A stretch of 64,000 nt of DNA, taken from assembly GCA_014529385.2 (NCBI GenBank), contig CM043968.1, forward strand, positions 9,034,648 to 9,098,647, read 5' to 3'. Both the position numbers and the translations under genes were made by a program. The notes below the pieces were generated by a model. That model was not told the origin of the DNA, made no database searches, and was given only the letters and a program-made list of their open reading frames with translations. The stretch's first letter is position 1, and every line of letters begins with the position of its first letter. This DNA comes from Adiantum capillus-veneris. Taxonomy: Eukaryota > Streptophyta > Polypodiopsida > Polypodiales > Pteridaceae. Of this stretch, positions 34,953-47,461 are shown piece after piece.

Positions 34953-36498
34953 AATTCAGATGACCAAAACGTGCATGCCAAAGTTTTGCATCTGAAATAG
35001 CCCTTGAATCTGCAACAGCATTTGCAAAATTTTGTCCACACTTGTCATACAAAGTGAGCTTATACAGCCCACAGCACAAAAGGCCAGATGCAACAATTTC
35101 ATCACCAAAACTGAGATCATGAACTGTACATCTGTCATCCACAAATTTGACTACAAGTCCAAGTCTAGCAAGTGCGAATATAGACAAGAGATTCTTCTTG
35201 ATCCCAGGTACATAAAGTGCATCAACAAGTGTGAAGGAACTACCATTTGCAAAAGTAAGCACAATCTTTCCAACTCCCTGAACTAGATAAGAGGCGTTGT
35301 TGGCACAAGTGACTGAATTCCCATGAGGGACAGACTCGAGAGAGGTAAACAATTCACGATGTGAGGTAATGTGCTTTGTAGCACCACTGTCGAAATACCA
35401 CACATGTGAATCTCCAGCAACTGACAAGCATGCATCATGGACAGCAGGATTGTAAGTGCACTCTGCGCTAAAATCCCATTCTGCATCAACATCAGCATTA
35501 CAGTCTCCTTTCACAGAAGACTCGACAATGGCTGCATTTGTAGTAGAACCAGCATTTGCAGTGGAACCACCCTCTTTCTTCTTAGCCTCTTTGGCCTTCA
35601 ACTTAGGACATGACTTGATCAAGTGATCATTAGCTTTACAATAATGGCAACGACGCTTCTTTTTGCCCTTATCACCAGAATTTCCAGACGAATTGCTGCC
35701 AGCAGAAGCATTAGGAACAGAATTTTTGCCACTCGCAACAGAACCATAAGAAGTGGCTACATTGCTGTTACCACCCTTTCTTTGAGAAGAAATAAAAGCA
35801 TGTTCAACTGCACGCTGCCTAGTCCTATTTTTTCTAGAAAGTGACTCTTGCAACAGCAATGTGCATAATGCATCAAACTTGACAACTTCAGGATTTCCTT
35901 GGGTCATCAGTCTCCAAGTACTAGCAAAAGTTTGGTAGGAATCTAGTAAGGCATCAAGAACAGTCTGCACAAGGGAACTGTCTGAAATGATTTCACCTAC
36001 AGAAATAAGTTGCTCATTGATATCCTTGACACCTACAAGGAAAGTGTCCATATCATCTTCCTCATGCATAATCTTCGACTCCAGCTCTTTACGCAGCAAA
36101 GCAATTTTAGCCTCATTGCGGCTTGCATAAAGACCTGCTAAAATATCCCAAGCCTGTTTTGCAGATTTTGCTAAACGGATGTGAGGAACAATGGTGCGCT
36201 TCACAGACAACGCAATCAATGCATGAGCCTACTCATCCTTAACATCCCGACGAGCTTGTTCTGCCGTAGACAAAACAACTCTAACAGCAGCAATCCTTGC
36301 AGCCAAACCTGCAACATCCTCAACATCACCTACATCCTCAAAACCATGACGTACATCAATGCCCTGCACAATATTCTAGACGCCCTTTGACACAAGAACA
36401 TGTTGCATCATATAAGCCCACATAGGGTAGTTATCCCCATCCAACCTGTCCTCAGCAGCAAACATCTTGAACACATCTGTGTTGTTGTTGTCAGCCAT
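34717..36498 (-). pseudogene. copia A gag and protease with integrase zinc region
   Basis: Gag starts at 36498 (MADNNNTDVFKMF...NYPMWAYMM). Two stops (near 36375 and 36220) precede the 500-codon block 36219-34717. This shows the UBN2 region (AWDILAGLY, LLRKELESKIMHEEDDM), CCHC knuckle CHYCKANDHLIKSC (~191-204), protease WYFDSGATKHIT (~275) and the GAG-pre-integrase zinc region LWHARFGHLNFASL...CEGCILGK. Products would be capsid/nucleocapsid and processing protease. Confidence 0.9.
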
Positions 36499-36847
36499 GG
36501 TAAATGTTGCACCTGATGTGAAAACTGCCCGAAAATAGGAGAAACGGAGTGGGAACAACACGTGCTATATAGCACAAACCGTAGAAGACTGTAAGGCACC
36601 TGTTATGCAAAAAATGGCACTGACAGAAATTCTGCACAAAATGACGAAATTGCCTGTGCAGACCTGCCTGTAGTGGAAACTGAGGCCAAAATGAGCCCAA
36701 ATCGAAAATCTGAGCAGACTAAGCTCTATGAGCTTACCCAAAATATTTGTCGACCTGCGAACGCTTGCCAAAGCTCACTGAAATCGGAGAAAGTGAGCAG
36801 GCGTGTGCTGGGGCAGTTGGCGACTAAGCCCGGGAGGACGTGACCTG

Positions 36848-36859
36848 CTCTGATACCAA
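36848..36859 (-). promoter_or_regulatory. primer binding site of copia A
   Basis: On the minus strand TGGTATCAGAGC beside the 5' LTR, the initiator-Met tRNA site. Confidence 0.9.
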
Positions 36860-36860
36860 T

Positions 36861-37087
36861 TGTTGGAATTAGGGTTGCAGAGAAACACACACAGCTTGGA
36901 GAAGACGAAGGAAGCTCAAGGCACACAGTAGAGAGTGTGTTTTTTAGTATGCAATGAAAAGATAGATAGCCCTAGAATGATGGGCGTATATACAATGCAC
37001 GGGGGAAAAAACCTCCTAAAGAGGGAAAAAATGCCTCGGCGGTCCTAGTGTGTTCACACACATCATTACCACATGTATATGGTAACA
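36861..37087 (-). repeat. 5' LTR of copia A
   Basis: Matches the LTR at 31909-32135 with about five differences. It is followed on the right by the TGCAC target duplication. Confidence 0.92.
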
Positions 37088-37092
37088 TGCAC

Positions 37093-38134
37093 TGTTGAGT
37101 TGTCTACTAGCATAATTGATGGGAAAATCTGTATTACCCTCCCCTGGTTGTGCTAATATACATCCTATTGCAAATGTCGAAGCATCTACATGTACATGGA
37201 AAATCTTTGACCAATCTGGTGCTTTTAGAATTGGTCCAGATACCAGTGCATCTTTTAATTTTTGGAATGACTCCTCACATTTGTTGGTCCATCTGAAGAT
37301 CATGATCAGACTATACAAGGGTTTTTCTATTATAGCATACATGTAGATAAAACATCGTTAGTATCCACAATGTCTCATAAATGATTGTACCTCTCGTACA
37401 GTGTTTGGTCTTGGAAATTCTATGATCACCTTTACCTTGTCTTCATCAGTGGTAATTCCATTAGCCGATACTATGTGGCCTAGGATTTTACCTTGTCGTA
37501 CCATGAATACACATTTTTTTGGGTTGAGGAAAATCCTATACGTTCTACATTTTTTGAATACCTTTCTAAGATGATCTATATGGTCTTCTCTCAATAGAGA
37601 ATAGATACACAAGTCATCCATGTAAATATCCAAAAATATTCGCAAATATTCTTTAAAAGCATGTGTCATTAATCTCTGAAATGTGGCTGGAGCATTGGTC
37701 AAGCCAAATGGCATTACCCTAAATGCATATATGCCCCATTCTGTTGCAAACGTTGTTTTGTACTGATCTTCTAGTTTGACCCCCAATTGGTTATAACCAG
37801 AGAATCCGTCCATAAATCTATAGGCCTGATTTCTTGCTACTCGTTCCAGGACGTGTTCCGTGATAGGAAGAGGATAGTTGTCCCTTATTGTTGCTTCATT
37901 TACCTTCTTGAGATTCACACACACTCGTAATTTCCTATTTTTCTTAGGTACCACCATGATTGGCAACACCCAGTCAGTGTGCTCTATCTCATAAATAAAT
38001 TCAGCCTCCATAAGTTTGTCTATCTCTTCCTTGATCCTTTTGGCGAATGTCTCATTGTACATGTATGGACGTTGTTTGCTTGGCTTTGCATCCGACTTCA
38101 GAGGGATTGAATGTTCATAAATGTTAGGATCCAC
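37093..38134 (-). pseudogene. gypsy reverse transcriptase and proximal RNase H, unit 2
   Basis: The block 38134-37358 (258 codons) is a nearly intact RT: SIPLKSDAKPSKQRPYMYNE, WVLPIMVVPKKN, LRVCVNLKKVN, FMDGFSGYNQL, MPFGLTNAPATFQRLM, DIYMDDLCIYS (YMDD active site), ILGHIVSANGI. After a stop, 37342 downward gives the connection and RNase H (FQKLKDALVSGPILKAPDW, FHVHVDAST, YASRQLNSA), cut by copia A at 37092/37088. One stop near 38135 also separates RT from the pre-RT part. Confidence 0.9.
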
Positions 38135-38149
38135 CCCCTTCAGATCTTT

Positions 38150-38766
38150 TTATGACCAGGCAAATACATCACGAAATTCTTTAAGCGTTTTGATCAGTAA
38201 GTCCTCTTCTTCCTGGCTTAGATCTGTGGCAATGTAAGCAGGTCGATGACTTTCTCTCGGCTCTGCTAGGTCTATTTTCTTGGCGTTCTCTGGCCCATCA
38301 TAGGACTCGTTGGGTTTAGGCTCTCTCATTGGTTGCTGGACCACCAATTTTACTTACAATAGTGAGGAGGTACATCTATCTTTTTACTCCCGTCACTAGC
38401 GTTCAATCCATCACTACTTTCCATTTCAGTTTTCCATACATTTTTCAGCTTTTGTTTCAAATTATTATATATTTTTTTCCGCTCAACTTTCGTTATAATT
38501 GGATCTCCAAAGACATCCAATATCCGAGGCTCCCTTGTCATTCTATTTTTTTCCTTGCTGGTTTTCCTAAGTTTCAATAGTCTTGCCTTAAAACCTGGGT
38601 CTTCAGCAACCTTAAGAAATCTTCCTGACACTTTATCCTTAGCACAATCAACAGCATGAATGTTCATAAGAAAATGTGTCTTACTCCTGAACTCAGGCAT
38701 AGGTCTAAGCCTAGTTGGTAGACTTTTATGGTGTTGCCTAATCTTGTATCTTTTTTGGCATCTCAC
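38150..38766 (-). pseudogene. pre-RT linker, unit 2
   Basis: Two open blocks, 38766-38350 (basic, with TKVERKKIYNNLKQKLKNVWKTE) and 38347-38150 (acidic, YIATDLSQEEEDLLIKTLKEFRDVFAWS, leading into RT). They match the pre-RT linker of unit 1. No catalytic motif; probably a tether or capsid-side region of pol. Confidence 0.7.
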
Positions 38767-38917
38767 ACTTTGGTTCGGGAAGTTGTAAAAGACATCATTG
38801 TCTTGATCCTAATGGTCGTCTTCCTCCGTATTTTCCGACTTCTCGTCATCTGCACTATCTTCGTTTTCACATTGATCAGAAGAATCATAAAATTCTTCTC
38901 CATCCTCCTCGATGTTT

Positions 38918-39792
38918 TTAGTGGGGATGTCCACATAAGCCCACTATCCTAATATCAAGTTTCGTTTCTGTTTGATTGACTCTCGCTTTCTTGGTGTCTA
39001 CTTCGTTCTTGTCTTCCTCTACAATTTTGCTCAACATGTAGTATGGTACGATATCGTAGCCATTCTCGTCACAAAATTTTGTGGGAGTGACTTCATTGAC
39101 GTATACATCCAAAGTAGCCAAAATTTGAGACCATTCTAGGGGTTCGAGCTTCTCTTCAGGGAAGGGCTCTTGTATATAGGCATCGTCTTCCGACACCCTC
39201 TCTAGTGTCCTTTCATTGTGGTCGAATTCACTACATTGAGATGCTCCGCATATCTCCTTTTTCTTATAGAACCATGTTGGGACTTCTGATCTACTAATGG
39301 TGGTTGTGTCGAACTCTTCCACAGGTGTTCTCGAGACATCATGGTAGCTATGATTCCTCATATTTACACGTGTAGTGGTTTCACAATACTCTCCGACCTT
39401 GTTGAGAGGCACTGGTCTAGTGTTGACTCTCTTCGGTTCTATGTCATTAAGCTCAGTTTCGAAGAACTTAAGAGGCGTCCTTATACCAAATTTTTCAAGA
39501 CATTTGTCCACTTCCATCCACATGCTTGGACTAATTTTTAACAATTCTGCCAATGTGATTGTACACTTGACTGGAGTAGACAACAAGTCTGTCAAAATTT
39601 AGTGTCCAATTGATTTGACCCTCCTATTCTTTGAGAAGGTACCCTTCGAATTTCCGACCTTGCCTCATAGTCTCCCATGTATGGTGGCAAAGTTCTGAGT
39701 GATGCTGGTCTGCTATATTCTGATGCAACTGAACCATCATCCCCTTGAAATGATTTAGCATCTAAATCCCATGGTGGCTTATTCAAGTTCAA
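38918..39792 (-). pseudogene. gag-pol linker lacking the expected protease, unit 2
   Basis: Blocks 39792-39592 and 39595-38918. The second starts TPVKCTITLAELLKISPSMW and contains PVPLNKVGEYCETTTRVNMR (residues ~61-80), directly followed by NHSYHDVSRTPVEEFD, then acidic EDDAYIQEPFPEEKLEP and LATLDVYVNEV. In related plant gypsy proteins as I remember them, a DSG protease lies between the VGEY-like and NHSY-like segments; here only a few residues separate them (nt ~39382-39365) and no D-S/T-G motif exists in the block. This links to the protease found after integrase. Confidence 0.7.
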
Positions 39793-39837
39793 CTCCGAGA
39801 AAGGTGTTGACTCGACTGTTTTTGTCTCATATTTTTC

Positions 39838-40836
39838 TTAAGCTTTTCTCACCGTTTCCCATAGCTCTTCATGCCATTTTTCTTCCACAATGGGTGCATA
39901 TGGTGGAAAACCCTCCAGTGATTCATCAGTGCTATTAGGCACGACTCTTGCATCCTCTACATTAGGCAAGGATTTAACATTGTCTATCTTGTCAGGTACC
40001 CTTTGTTCAGTTTTGATAGGTGTTTCATTGTTTGGTGGTTTGATTATTCTATCCCTCACTTCCATAGATGGAGGCTCTAGTAAGGCTTGTGCAGTTTCAA
40101 TCAATTGCTTGCATATCTCTAGTCTCCGTTTTTCTATCTCTGGATATGGATATGTCATCCACCGTTGCTCTAGAGTCTGTCTGTTCTTTAATCTTGCTTC
40201 ATAGGCTTGCAAGATTGCATCTAAGGGTTCATTGACCTTATCTACCAATATAGACCCTCTTGAGCTTGCACTCCTTGGTCCCTCCGTCGATTTTAGAGAG
40301 TCAGACTCTCTTTGCTGTTTAAGTTGCTCTCGAGCCATTGTTAGCTTAGCTTCTACAGCTTTCTGTTTTCGTTTACGTCTAGCTTTCATTTTTGCTCTTT
40401 GTTCTTTCCAAGGATTATCACGACTGACGCTAGACTTGTCAGTCTTGATTTCCTCTTGATTTTCATCGTTACTCTTGGGCTGATTGTCATTTTTCCTTGC
40501 TTGGGCTCTCGTTAAGACCTTAACAAGAATCATAGTTTTGTTTTCTGATCCTCCACTGGAAGGTAGTGCTCCCAGCATATTTAAAGTAGTCTTTGCTCCT
40601 TTGCTTAGGTTCCTAGGGCAATCAGGAATCAAGTGAGTAATTCCACACTTGGTGCAATATGCGTTGACCCTAATGATTTCATCATGAGGACAGTCTCTCA
40701 GCCAATGGTCTCCACCACACTTGTAGTATGGTCCCTTAGGCTGTTGAGGTGCTCCTTGAGCTCCTCTTTGTTGGTGTGCATGCCTCTGCCCGCTCATGCC
40801 TCCGTTCTCTATGAACAAAAATGTTCGTTCATCCAA
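39838..40836 (-). pseudogene. gag nucleocapsid and downstream linker, unit 2
   Basis: 332-codon open block. Near the N-terminus are two knuckle-like motifs: YKCGGDHWLRDC (first Cys of a usual CxxC changed, preceded by Tyr) and CTKCGITHLIPDC (complete). Then VLTRAQARKND, a Lys/Arg-rich helical segment (KARRKRKQKAVEAKL), and an acidic C-terminal part. It would bind element RNA and join capsid to pol. No protease signature present. Confidence 0.78.
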
Positions 40837-41166
40837 TCTATATCTTCCTTCTCCTGCTGCCTATGCAGCAGTTGATGGTCTTGTATTTGCTATCATGCTC
40901 CATGGTTCTGGTGTGGAGGGTTCTTCCGGTGGATAATAGACAGGATTTGCAGCATATCGATTGGGATCTTCGTAATATGCATGCATAGGCACCAAAGCCT
41001 TTTCCTCTGATTCACTTAGAGTCGGTGTGCATCTTATGCCAACTGGTCATAATCCTGGTAGGGGTGGTTGTTGCCCCAACACTAGTTGTGGTCTTTCTAC
41101 ACCTACAGGTCCTGGTAGGTTTCCTGCTTGATACCTAGGGATCGGTGGAATTTGAGGAGATGCTAC

Positions 41167-41976
41167 CTAAGCTTGGGGAGCGTAAGGTCTCTCTCTCACA
41201 TATCCCTTGTTATAATAACATTCCTCCGTCCCGTGGTTTGTCCATTTTTGTTCAATAGCACACCACTTGGGCTGTTTAGCCTGGGGTTTGGCATACAAAT
41301 TAATCTTTTTTAGCACTTCCTCTACAAGCTGTTCCTTGATTACAGCTACTTCTCCTTTTGGTGTTGTCTTAATGGACTTGCTTCCACTTTGTTGTGAGGA
41401 TGAATCTTCGTCAAGATCCTTGAATTCACCCTCTTTGTAGACCGCACAATTGTCTACAAGGTAAAGAGCCTCCTTAGTTAACTCATTTAATGTCGTGCTC
41501 CTCTTTATATGTAAGTCCTTCTGGAGATCTGCATGCCTCAGTCCTTGAATAAATATAAGCATAAGTCTGGACTGAGTTGGCGGTTCTTCCACAAGGCAGA
41601 ACTTAACATATCTTTTTAGTCTTAGGGATGTCTTTCTCACAGATTCCCCTTCTTTCTGTTTGAATTTGTGGATTTGCGAGACTGTATTATGAGCTATTCC
41701 CCTTTGTGAGAATTCCTCAATAAACTCGTTAAACATTTCCTCCATAGACTCAAAGTCTCTTCGCTCCACAAAGTCAAACTAAGTAGCTGCATCATCCTCT
41801 AAGGTTAGTCCAAACCCTGCAAATTGGGTAGGGAAGTCTAACACCTCTTCATCTCTGATTACACGCACAAAGGCTGCTACATGATCTCTCGGATCCCTGT
41901 TTCCCGTGTATTTCTTGTTTACGCATTTTTGCACTTGAGAAGGTCTAATTCTACGATGGTCTACAAATCTCATCAT
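41167..41976 (-). pseudogene. gag capsid domain, unit 2
   Basis: Two blocks in succession, 41976-41779 (KYTGNRDPRDHVAAFVRVIRDEEV, QFAGFGLTLEDDAAT) and 41769-41167 (ERRDFESMEEMFNEFIEEF, FKQKEGESVRKTSLRLKRYV, IQGLRHADLQKDL), separated by one stop at ~41778. Together they make a Retrotrans_gag capsid domain of Tat/Athila-like type, followed by a Lys/Gln-rich tail with a possible damaged knuckle. Confidence 0.82.
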
Positions 41977-42261
41977 TGGATCTCCACGTCCTAGTCGATA
42001 TACCTCCTCTGGTCTTCTGTACTGGCCAGGTTCCTCTCCCAGTGGTGCTCCTAAGCCATAATTTCTAACAGTTCTTGCAAGAGATGGTTCATCTCTCCGA
42101 ACTCGTTCTATGGGTGGTCTTCCAGGCTCTGTTGACCCTTGAGTCTTTGGCTTAATCTCTCCTTGATACTGTGAATAGAGTGGTGGTTCTTGTAAATCCC
42201 TTAGCCCTCATGCGGCTTGATAACCATCTCGGTTTCGGTCTTGTTCTAATGTTGTACTCTG

Positions 42262-42636
42262 TCAAAGCCATGCGTGCAATGATGGCTGGGTAGCTGGTTG
42301 GTCCTGGTAGTTGAATGCCTGCGGTCGGGTAGAATGTGAGGTCGTGTCATACTCCTCTGAAAAGGTATTTTTCGACTTGCTAGGGGTGTATGTGGCTCTT
42401 GGCACCTCATCGGGGGCATCTGTTGATGCTCCAGGAACTGTTGCCTTTTCTACCTCCTCTGGGAGAATACGTATGTATTCTCGCCAGTACCTATCAACAA
42501 AAACAATATCCTTCCCCATAGCAATTTCATAAGAGAATAAGTAAAGGACCTTGTCTTTGCTTAATTCGTTTGGGTAGGGTTCTTTGCATCGGAAGTAAGA
42601 GACTATTCCTTCGCTCTCATGCTTGTAAATCCCCAC
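42262..42636 (-). pseudogene. N-terminal gag region, unit 2
   Basis: 124-codon open block with YLFSYEIAMGKDIVFVDRYWREYIRILPEEVEKA and a Ser/Thr/Pro-rich tail. It precedes gag in the same orientation and is likely its N-terminus. I recognise no domain. To the right homology is cut by copia B at ~42665, so the 5' LTR of unit 2 is absent. Confidence 0.5.
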
Positions 42637-42664
42637 ATTCTCATTATGACTCTGGTTGTTCTCT

Positions 42665-44553
42665 TATGACTAGAATACGCTTTTTTGGGGATGATACAAC
42701 CTGTAACCTTTTCTTTCAATACTATAATCAACAAAAATACATTTGACAGCCTTATCATCCAATTTTTTGTGTTGTGTTTGTGGCACCACAGCTAGAAACA
42801 CGCATGTGCTCAATAGAAGGCATTCTATCATGCCATGCATCATATGGAGTAATGGACTACAAAGCTTTTGTAGGACACCTGTTTAGTACATAAATTCCAC
42901 ACATGATGGCCAAGGATGGAGTTCACATGATCACATGAGCCCACAAACATCACTATGCACAAGCTGCAACCTACATGTGGCCCTAATTGAACCATCCTTT
43001 GGAAGCTTTGAACATTGTAACTTACCCAAAATACAGCCTTCACAAACGTGTTTGACAGGTGCTTCAAGAGGTGGCAAAGAAGCAACCATATCAAATTTCT
43101 GTAAACACAACAAACTGGCAAACACATCATCTTTCTGCCCTTATCACCAGAATTTTGAGACGAATTGCTGCCAGCAAAAGCATTAGGAACATGAGATTTT
43201 CCACTTGCAGAAGAATCATAAGAAGTGGCTACATTGTTGCTACCACCCTTTCTTCTAGCAACAATAAAAGCTTGTTCAACCGCACGTTGTCTAGTCTTGG
43301 TTTTTCTGGAAAGTGACTCTTGCAACAACAATGTGCATAATGCATCAAACTTGACAAGTTCAGGATTTCCTTGGGTCATAAGTCTCCAAGTACTAGCAAA
43401 AGTCTGGTAAGCATCTCGTAAGGCATCAAGAACAGTATGCACAAGGAAACTGTCTGAAATGACTTCACTTGCAAAAATAATTTGCTCATTGATATCCTTG
43501 ACACCAGCATGGAAAGTGTCCATATCATCTTCCTCATGCATAATCTTCGACTCTAGCTCTTTATGCATCAATGCAATTTTTTCCTCATTGTGGCTTGCAT
43601 AAAGACCAGCAAGAATATCCCAAGCTTGTTTTGCAGATTTTGCTAAATGAATGTGAGGAGTAATGGTGTGCTTCATAGACAATGCAATCAACACATGAGC
43701 TACGCATCCTTTACATCCCAATGAGCTTGTTCTATTGTAGGCAAAAAAACTCTAACAGCAACAATCCTTGTAGCAAGACCTACAACATCCTCAACATCGC
43801 CTACATCCTCAGAACCTGGATGTACATCAATGCCCTACACAATATTACGGATGCCCTTTGACACAGGAATATGTTGCATAATGCAAGCCCACATCGAGTA
43901 ATTATTCCCATCCAATCTGTCCAGCAAACATCTTGAACACATTTGTGTTGTTGTCAGCCATGGTAAATGTTGCACCTGATGTGAAAACTGCCCAAAGAGA
44001 GGAGAAACGAAGCAAAAACAACACGTGCTATATAGCACAAACCGTAGAAGACTGTAAGGGATTTGTTATGCAAAAAACGACACTGACAGAAATTTTGCAC
44101 AAAATGACAAAATAGCCTATGCAGTACTGCTACTTGTAGTGGAAACGGAGGCCGAACTGAATCCGAATCATAAAATTGAGCAAACTAAGCTCTATAAGCT
44201 ATCCCAAAAAATTTTTTGACATGCAAACTCTTGCCAAAGCTCACAAAAATTGGAGAAAGTGAGCAGGCATGTGTTGGAGTTGTTGGCAGCCAAGCCCGGG
44301 AGGATGCAACCTTCTCTGATACCAATTGTTAGAATTAGGGTTTCAAGGAAATGCACATAGCTTGGAGAAGACAAAGGAAGCTCAAGGCACACAATAGAGA
44401 GTGTATTACTAAGTGTGCAATGGAAAGATAGATAGCCCTAGAATGATTGGGCATATATACAATGCATGGGGAGAAAACCTCCTAAAGAGGGCAGAATACC
44501 CCAACGGTCCTAAGTGTGTTCATACACATCACTACCACATGTATATGGTAACA
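42665..44553 (-). mobile_element. copia B, internally deleted copy of the copia A family
   Basis: It keeps the 5' LTR (44327-44553) and iMet PBS beside it, gag start at ~43961 (MADNN... and the AWDILAGLYASHNEEKIAL region in the ORF 43721-42840), then large internal deletions. At ~43120 it jumps from the integrase zinc region to gag C-terminus, and at ~42910 within integrase. It ends in the integrase C-terminal region at ~42665 with no 3' LTR and no target duplication. Confidence 0.85.
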
Positions 44554-47461
44554 CGCTCTGACTCTCACTCTAGATAGTGTTGGCAGTGTCGTGTCCAACA
44601 CCCAAATCATCCATAGGGCTTCTGAGCCATACACACTCAACCGTAGCTATGAAGATTTCCATGTACTCTGCCTCACAACTAGAAGTGGACACAGTGGGTT
44701 GCTTTATACATGAACTTCCAAGCATGAAACAAGAACCACTTGTGGACACTCGCATGTCAAAACAACCAGCCCAATTTGAGTCCAAAAAAGCATGTAAGTA
44801 TGGCGGCAATGATCCCCCCTTGGGATAAAACAAGCCAAGATGGAAAGTGCCACTCAATTAGCAGATAATCCTCTTCATAGCCTACCAATTCTTAGACCCT
44901 AGGCTATGCATAAGCTTGCTGACGTGTGAGACTGCAAAATGAATATCCGGCCTCGTGTTGCATACATAAATGAGGCATCCAACAGCAGTTGGTAAAGAGT
45001 GACATTTTTAGGATCACCATCATCATGAAGAATCAATTTCAAACATGTTTCCATGGGAGTGGCAATAGGTTTGCAATCTTCAAGTATAAACTTACATAGA
45101 AATGTCTCTATGTAACTTTTCTGACACAAGGCAATACCACTATCACACTGCTTAAATTGTATACCCAAGTAATGATGCAACAGTCCCAAATATTTCATCT
45201 TAAAAGTAGCATTCAAATCAGCCTTAAATTCAGCAATATATATCTCATTTGGTCCAGTGATCAACAAATCATCTACATAAAGAACAACAATGAGAAGTAC
45301 ATCACCCTCATGCTTTACATACAATGTGATCTGTTTTTCTGATTACGAAAGCCTCGTTTGACCAAATGAGTGTCGGCCTTCTCATACCAAGCACAAGGAG
45401 ATTCCTTCAACCCATACAAAGCTTTGTTACATTTGCACACCTTATCCTCTTGTCCTTTCTTGACAAAACCACGAGTCTACGTTACATAAACTTGCTCAAA
45501 TATGTAACCATTCAAGAAAGCAGTAACAATGTCTGATTGATGTACATCCCAACCAAAATGAGCTGCCAATGCACATAGAAAACGCACAATAGTCATACGA
45601 TAAGTGGGAGCAAAATTCTCTTCATAATCTATGCCTTTTTGTTGTGCATAACCCTTTGCAACAATTTGAGCCTTATAGCGATCAATCTCACCATCCGGCT
45701 TGCGTTTCAACTTGTAAACCCACTTCGTACAACCAATGGCCTTTTTGCAAGGAGGAAAATCATATAAAGTCCATGTGTCATTTTCTATAAGTGCGTCATA
45801 TTCTGATTGCAGCCCATTTTGCATCAACATCACCATTACAATCTCCTTTCACAGAAGACTCAACAATAGCTGCATTTGTGGTGGAAACAACATTTTCAGT
45901 GGAACCACCCTCTTTCTTCTTAGCCTCTTTGGCCTTCAACTTAGGACACTGCTTGATCAAGTGATCATTAGCTTTACAATAATGACAACGCATCTTTGTT
46001 TTTGCCCTTATCACCAAAATTTCCAGACGAATTGCTGCTAGTAGAAGCATTAGGAACATGTGATTTTCCACTCGCAGAAGAACCATAAGAAGTGGTTGCA
46101 TTACTATTATCACCTTTTCTTTGAGCCGCAATAAAAGATTGTTCAATTGCACATTGTCTGGTCTTGTTTTTTTTGGAAAGTGACTCTTGCAACAGCAATG
46201 TGCATAATGCATCAAACTTGACAACTTCAGGATTTCCTTGGGTCATAAGTCTCGAAGTACTAGCAAAAGTCTGGTAAGAGTCTGGCAAGGCATCAAGAAC
46301 AGTCTGCACAAGGGAACTATCAAAATTGACTTCACCTACAAAAATAAGTTGATCATTGATATCCTTGTATCCTTGACACCGGCAAGGAAAGTGTCCATAT
46401 CATTTTCCTCATGCATAATCTTTGACTCCAGCTCTTTACGCAGCAATGCAATTTTTGCCTCATTAAGGCTTGCATAAAGACCAGCCAGAATATCCCAAGC
46501 CTGTTTTGTAGATTTCCTTGAGCGAATGTGAGGAGTAATGGTGCACTTCACAAACAACACAATCAACTTATGAGCCTGCACATCCTTTACATCCCAACAA
46601 GCTTGTTCTATCGTAGGCAAAACAACTCTAAGAGCAGCAATCCTTGCAGCAAGATCTGCAACATCCTTAGCATCGCCTACATCCTCACAGATACAGGACG
46701 TACATCAATGCCCTACACAATTTTTGAGACACCCTTCGACACCAGAACATATTGCATCATATAAGCCCACATAGGGTAATTGTCCCCATTCAATATGTCC
46801 TCAACAACAACCATCTTGAACACATCTGTGTTGTTGTCAGCCATGGTAAATGTTTCACCTGATATGAAAATTGCCCTCAAAGAGGAGAAACAAAGCGGGA
46901 ACAACACGTGCTATATAGCACAAACTGTAGAAGACTGCAAGGCACCTGTTATGTAGAAAATGGCATTGATAGAAGACTGCAAGACACCTGTTATGTAGAA
47001 AACGGCACTGATAGAAATTCTACACAAAATGACAAAATAGTCTGTGCGGTATTGCTTGTAGTTGAAATGGAGGCCGAAATGATCCCGAATTGGAAATTTG
47101 AGCAGACTAAGATCATAGAGCTTACCTAAAAATTTTGTCGACCTGCGAACACTCACCAAAGCTCATAGAAATTGGAGAAAGTGAGCTACTGGCGACTAAG
47201 CCCGACAGGACGCAACCTGCTTTGATACCAATTGTTGAAATTAGGGTTGCAAGAAAACACACACAACTTGGAGAAAACTAAGGAAGCTCAATGCACAAAA
47301 GAGAGAGTGTATTACTTAGTTTGAAATGGAAAAGATAGATAGCCCTAGAATGATGGGCATATATACAATGCACGGGGGTAAAAACCTCCTAGTGAGGGAA
47401 AAAATACCCCGGCGATTCTAAGTGTGTTCACACACATCACTACCACATGTATATGGTAACA
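44554..47461 (-). mobile_element. copia C, internally deleted copy of the copia A family
   Basis: 5' LTR 47233-47461 with degenerate PBS (TGGTATCAAAGC) on its left side. Gag 46860-45960 includes CHYCKANDHLIKQC. At ~45815 gag C-terminus jumps straight to RT (protease and integrase deleted). RT 45836-44899 has YVDDLLI; RNase H 44857-44570 is truncated at 44554, where it abuts the LTR of copia B. No 3' LTR. A ~46-bp duplication occurs near 46.93-47.0 kb in its leader. Confidence 0.85.

Larger units (their letters stand above)
31909..37087 (-). mobile_element. nearly full-length Ty1/copia element A
   Basis: 5,179 bp with two 227-bp LTRs (31909-32135 and 36861-37087, about five differences, ~2%) flanked by TGCAC on both sides (31904-31908, 37088-37092). 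The iMet PBS is at 36848-36859 and the PPT at ~32136-32146, both minus strand. It interrupts the RNase H of gypsy unit 2, so it is younger than that unit. Coding order gag, protease, integrase, RT, RNase H is that of Ty1/copia. One frameshift and several stops make it inactive despite the young LTRs. Confidence 0.95.
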
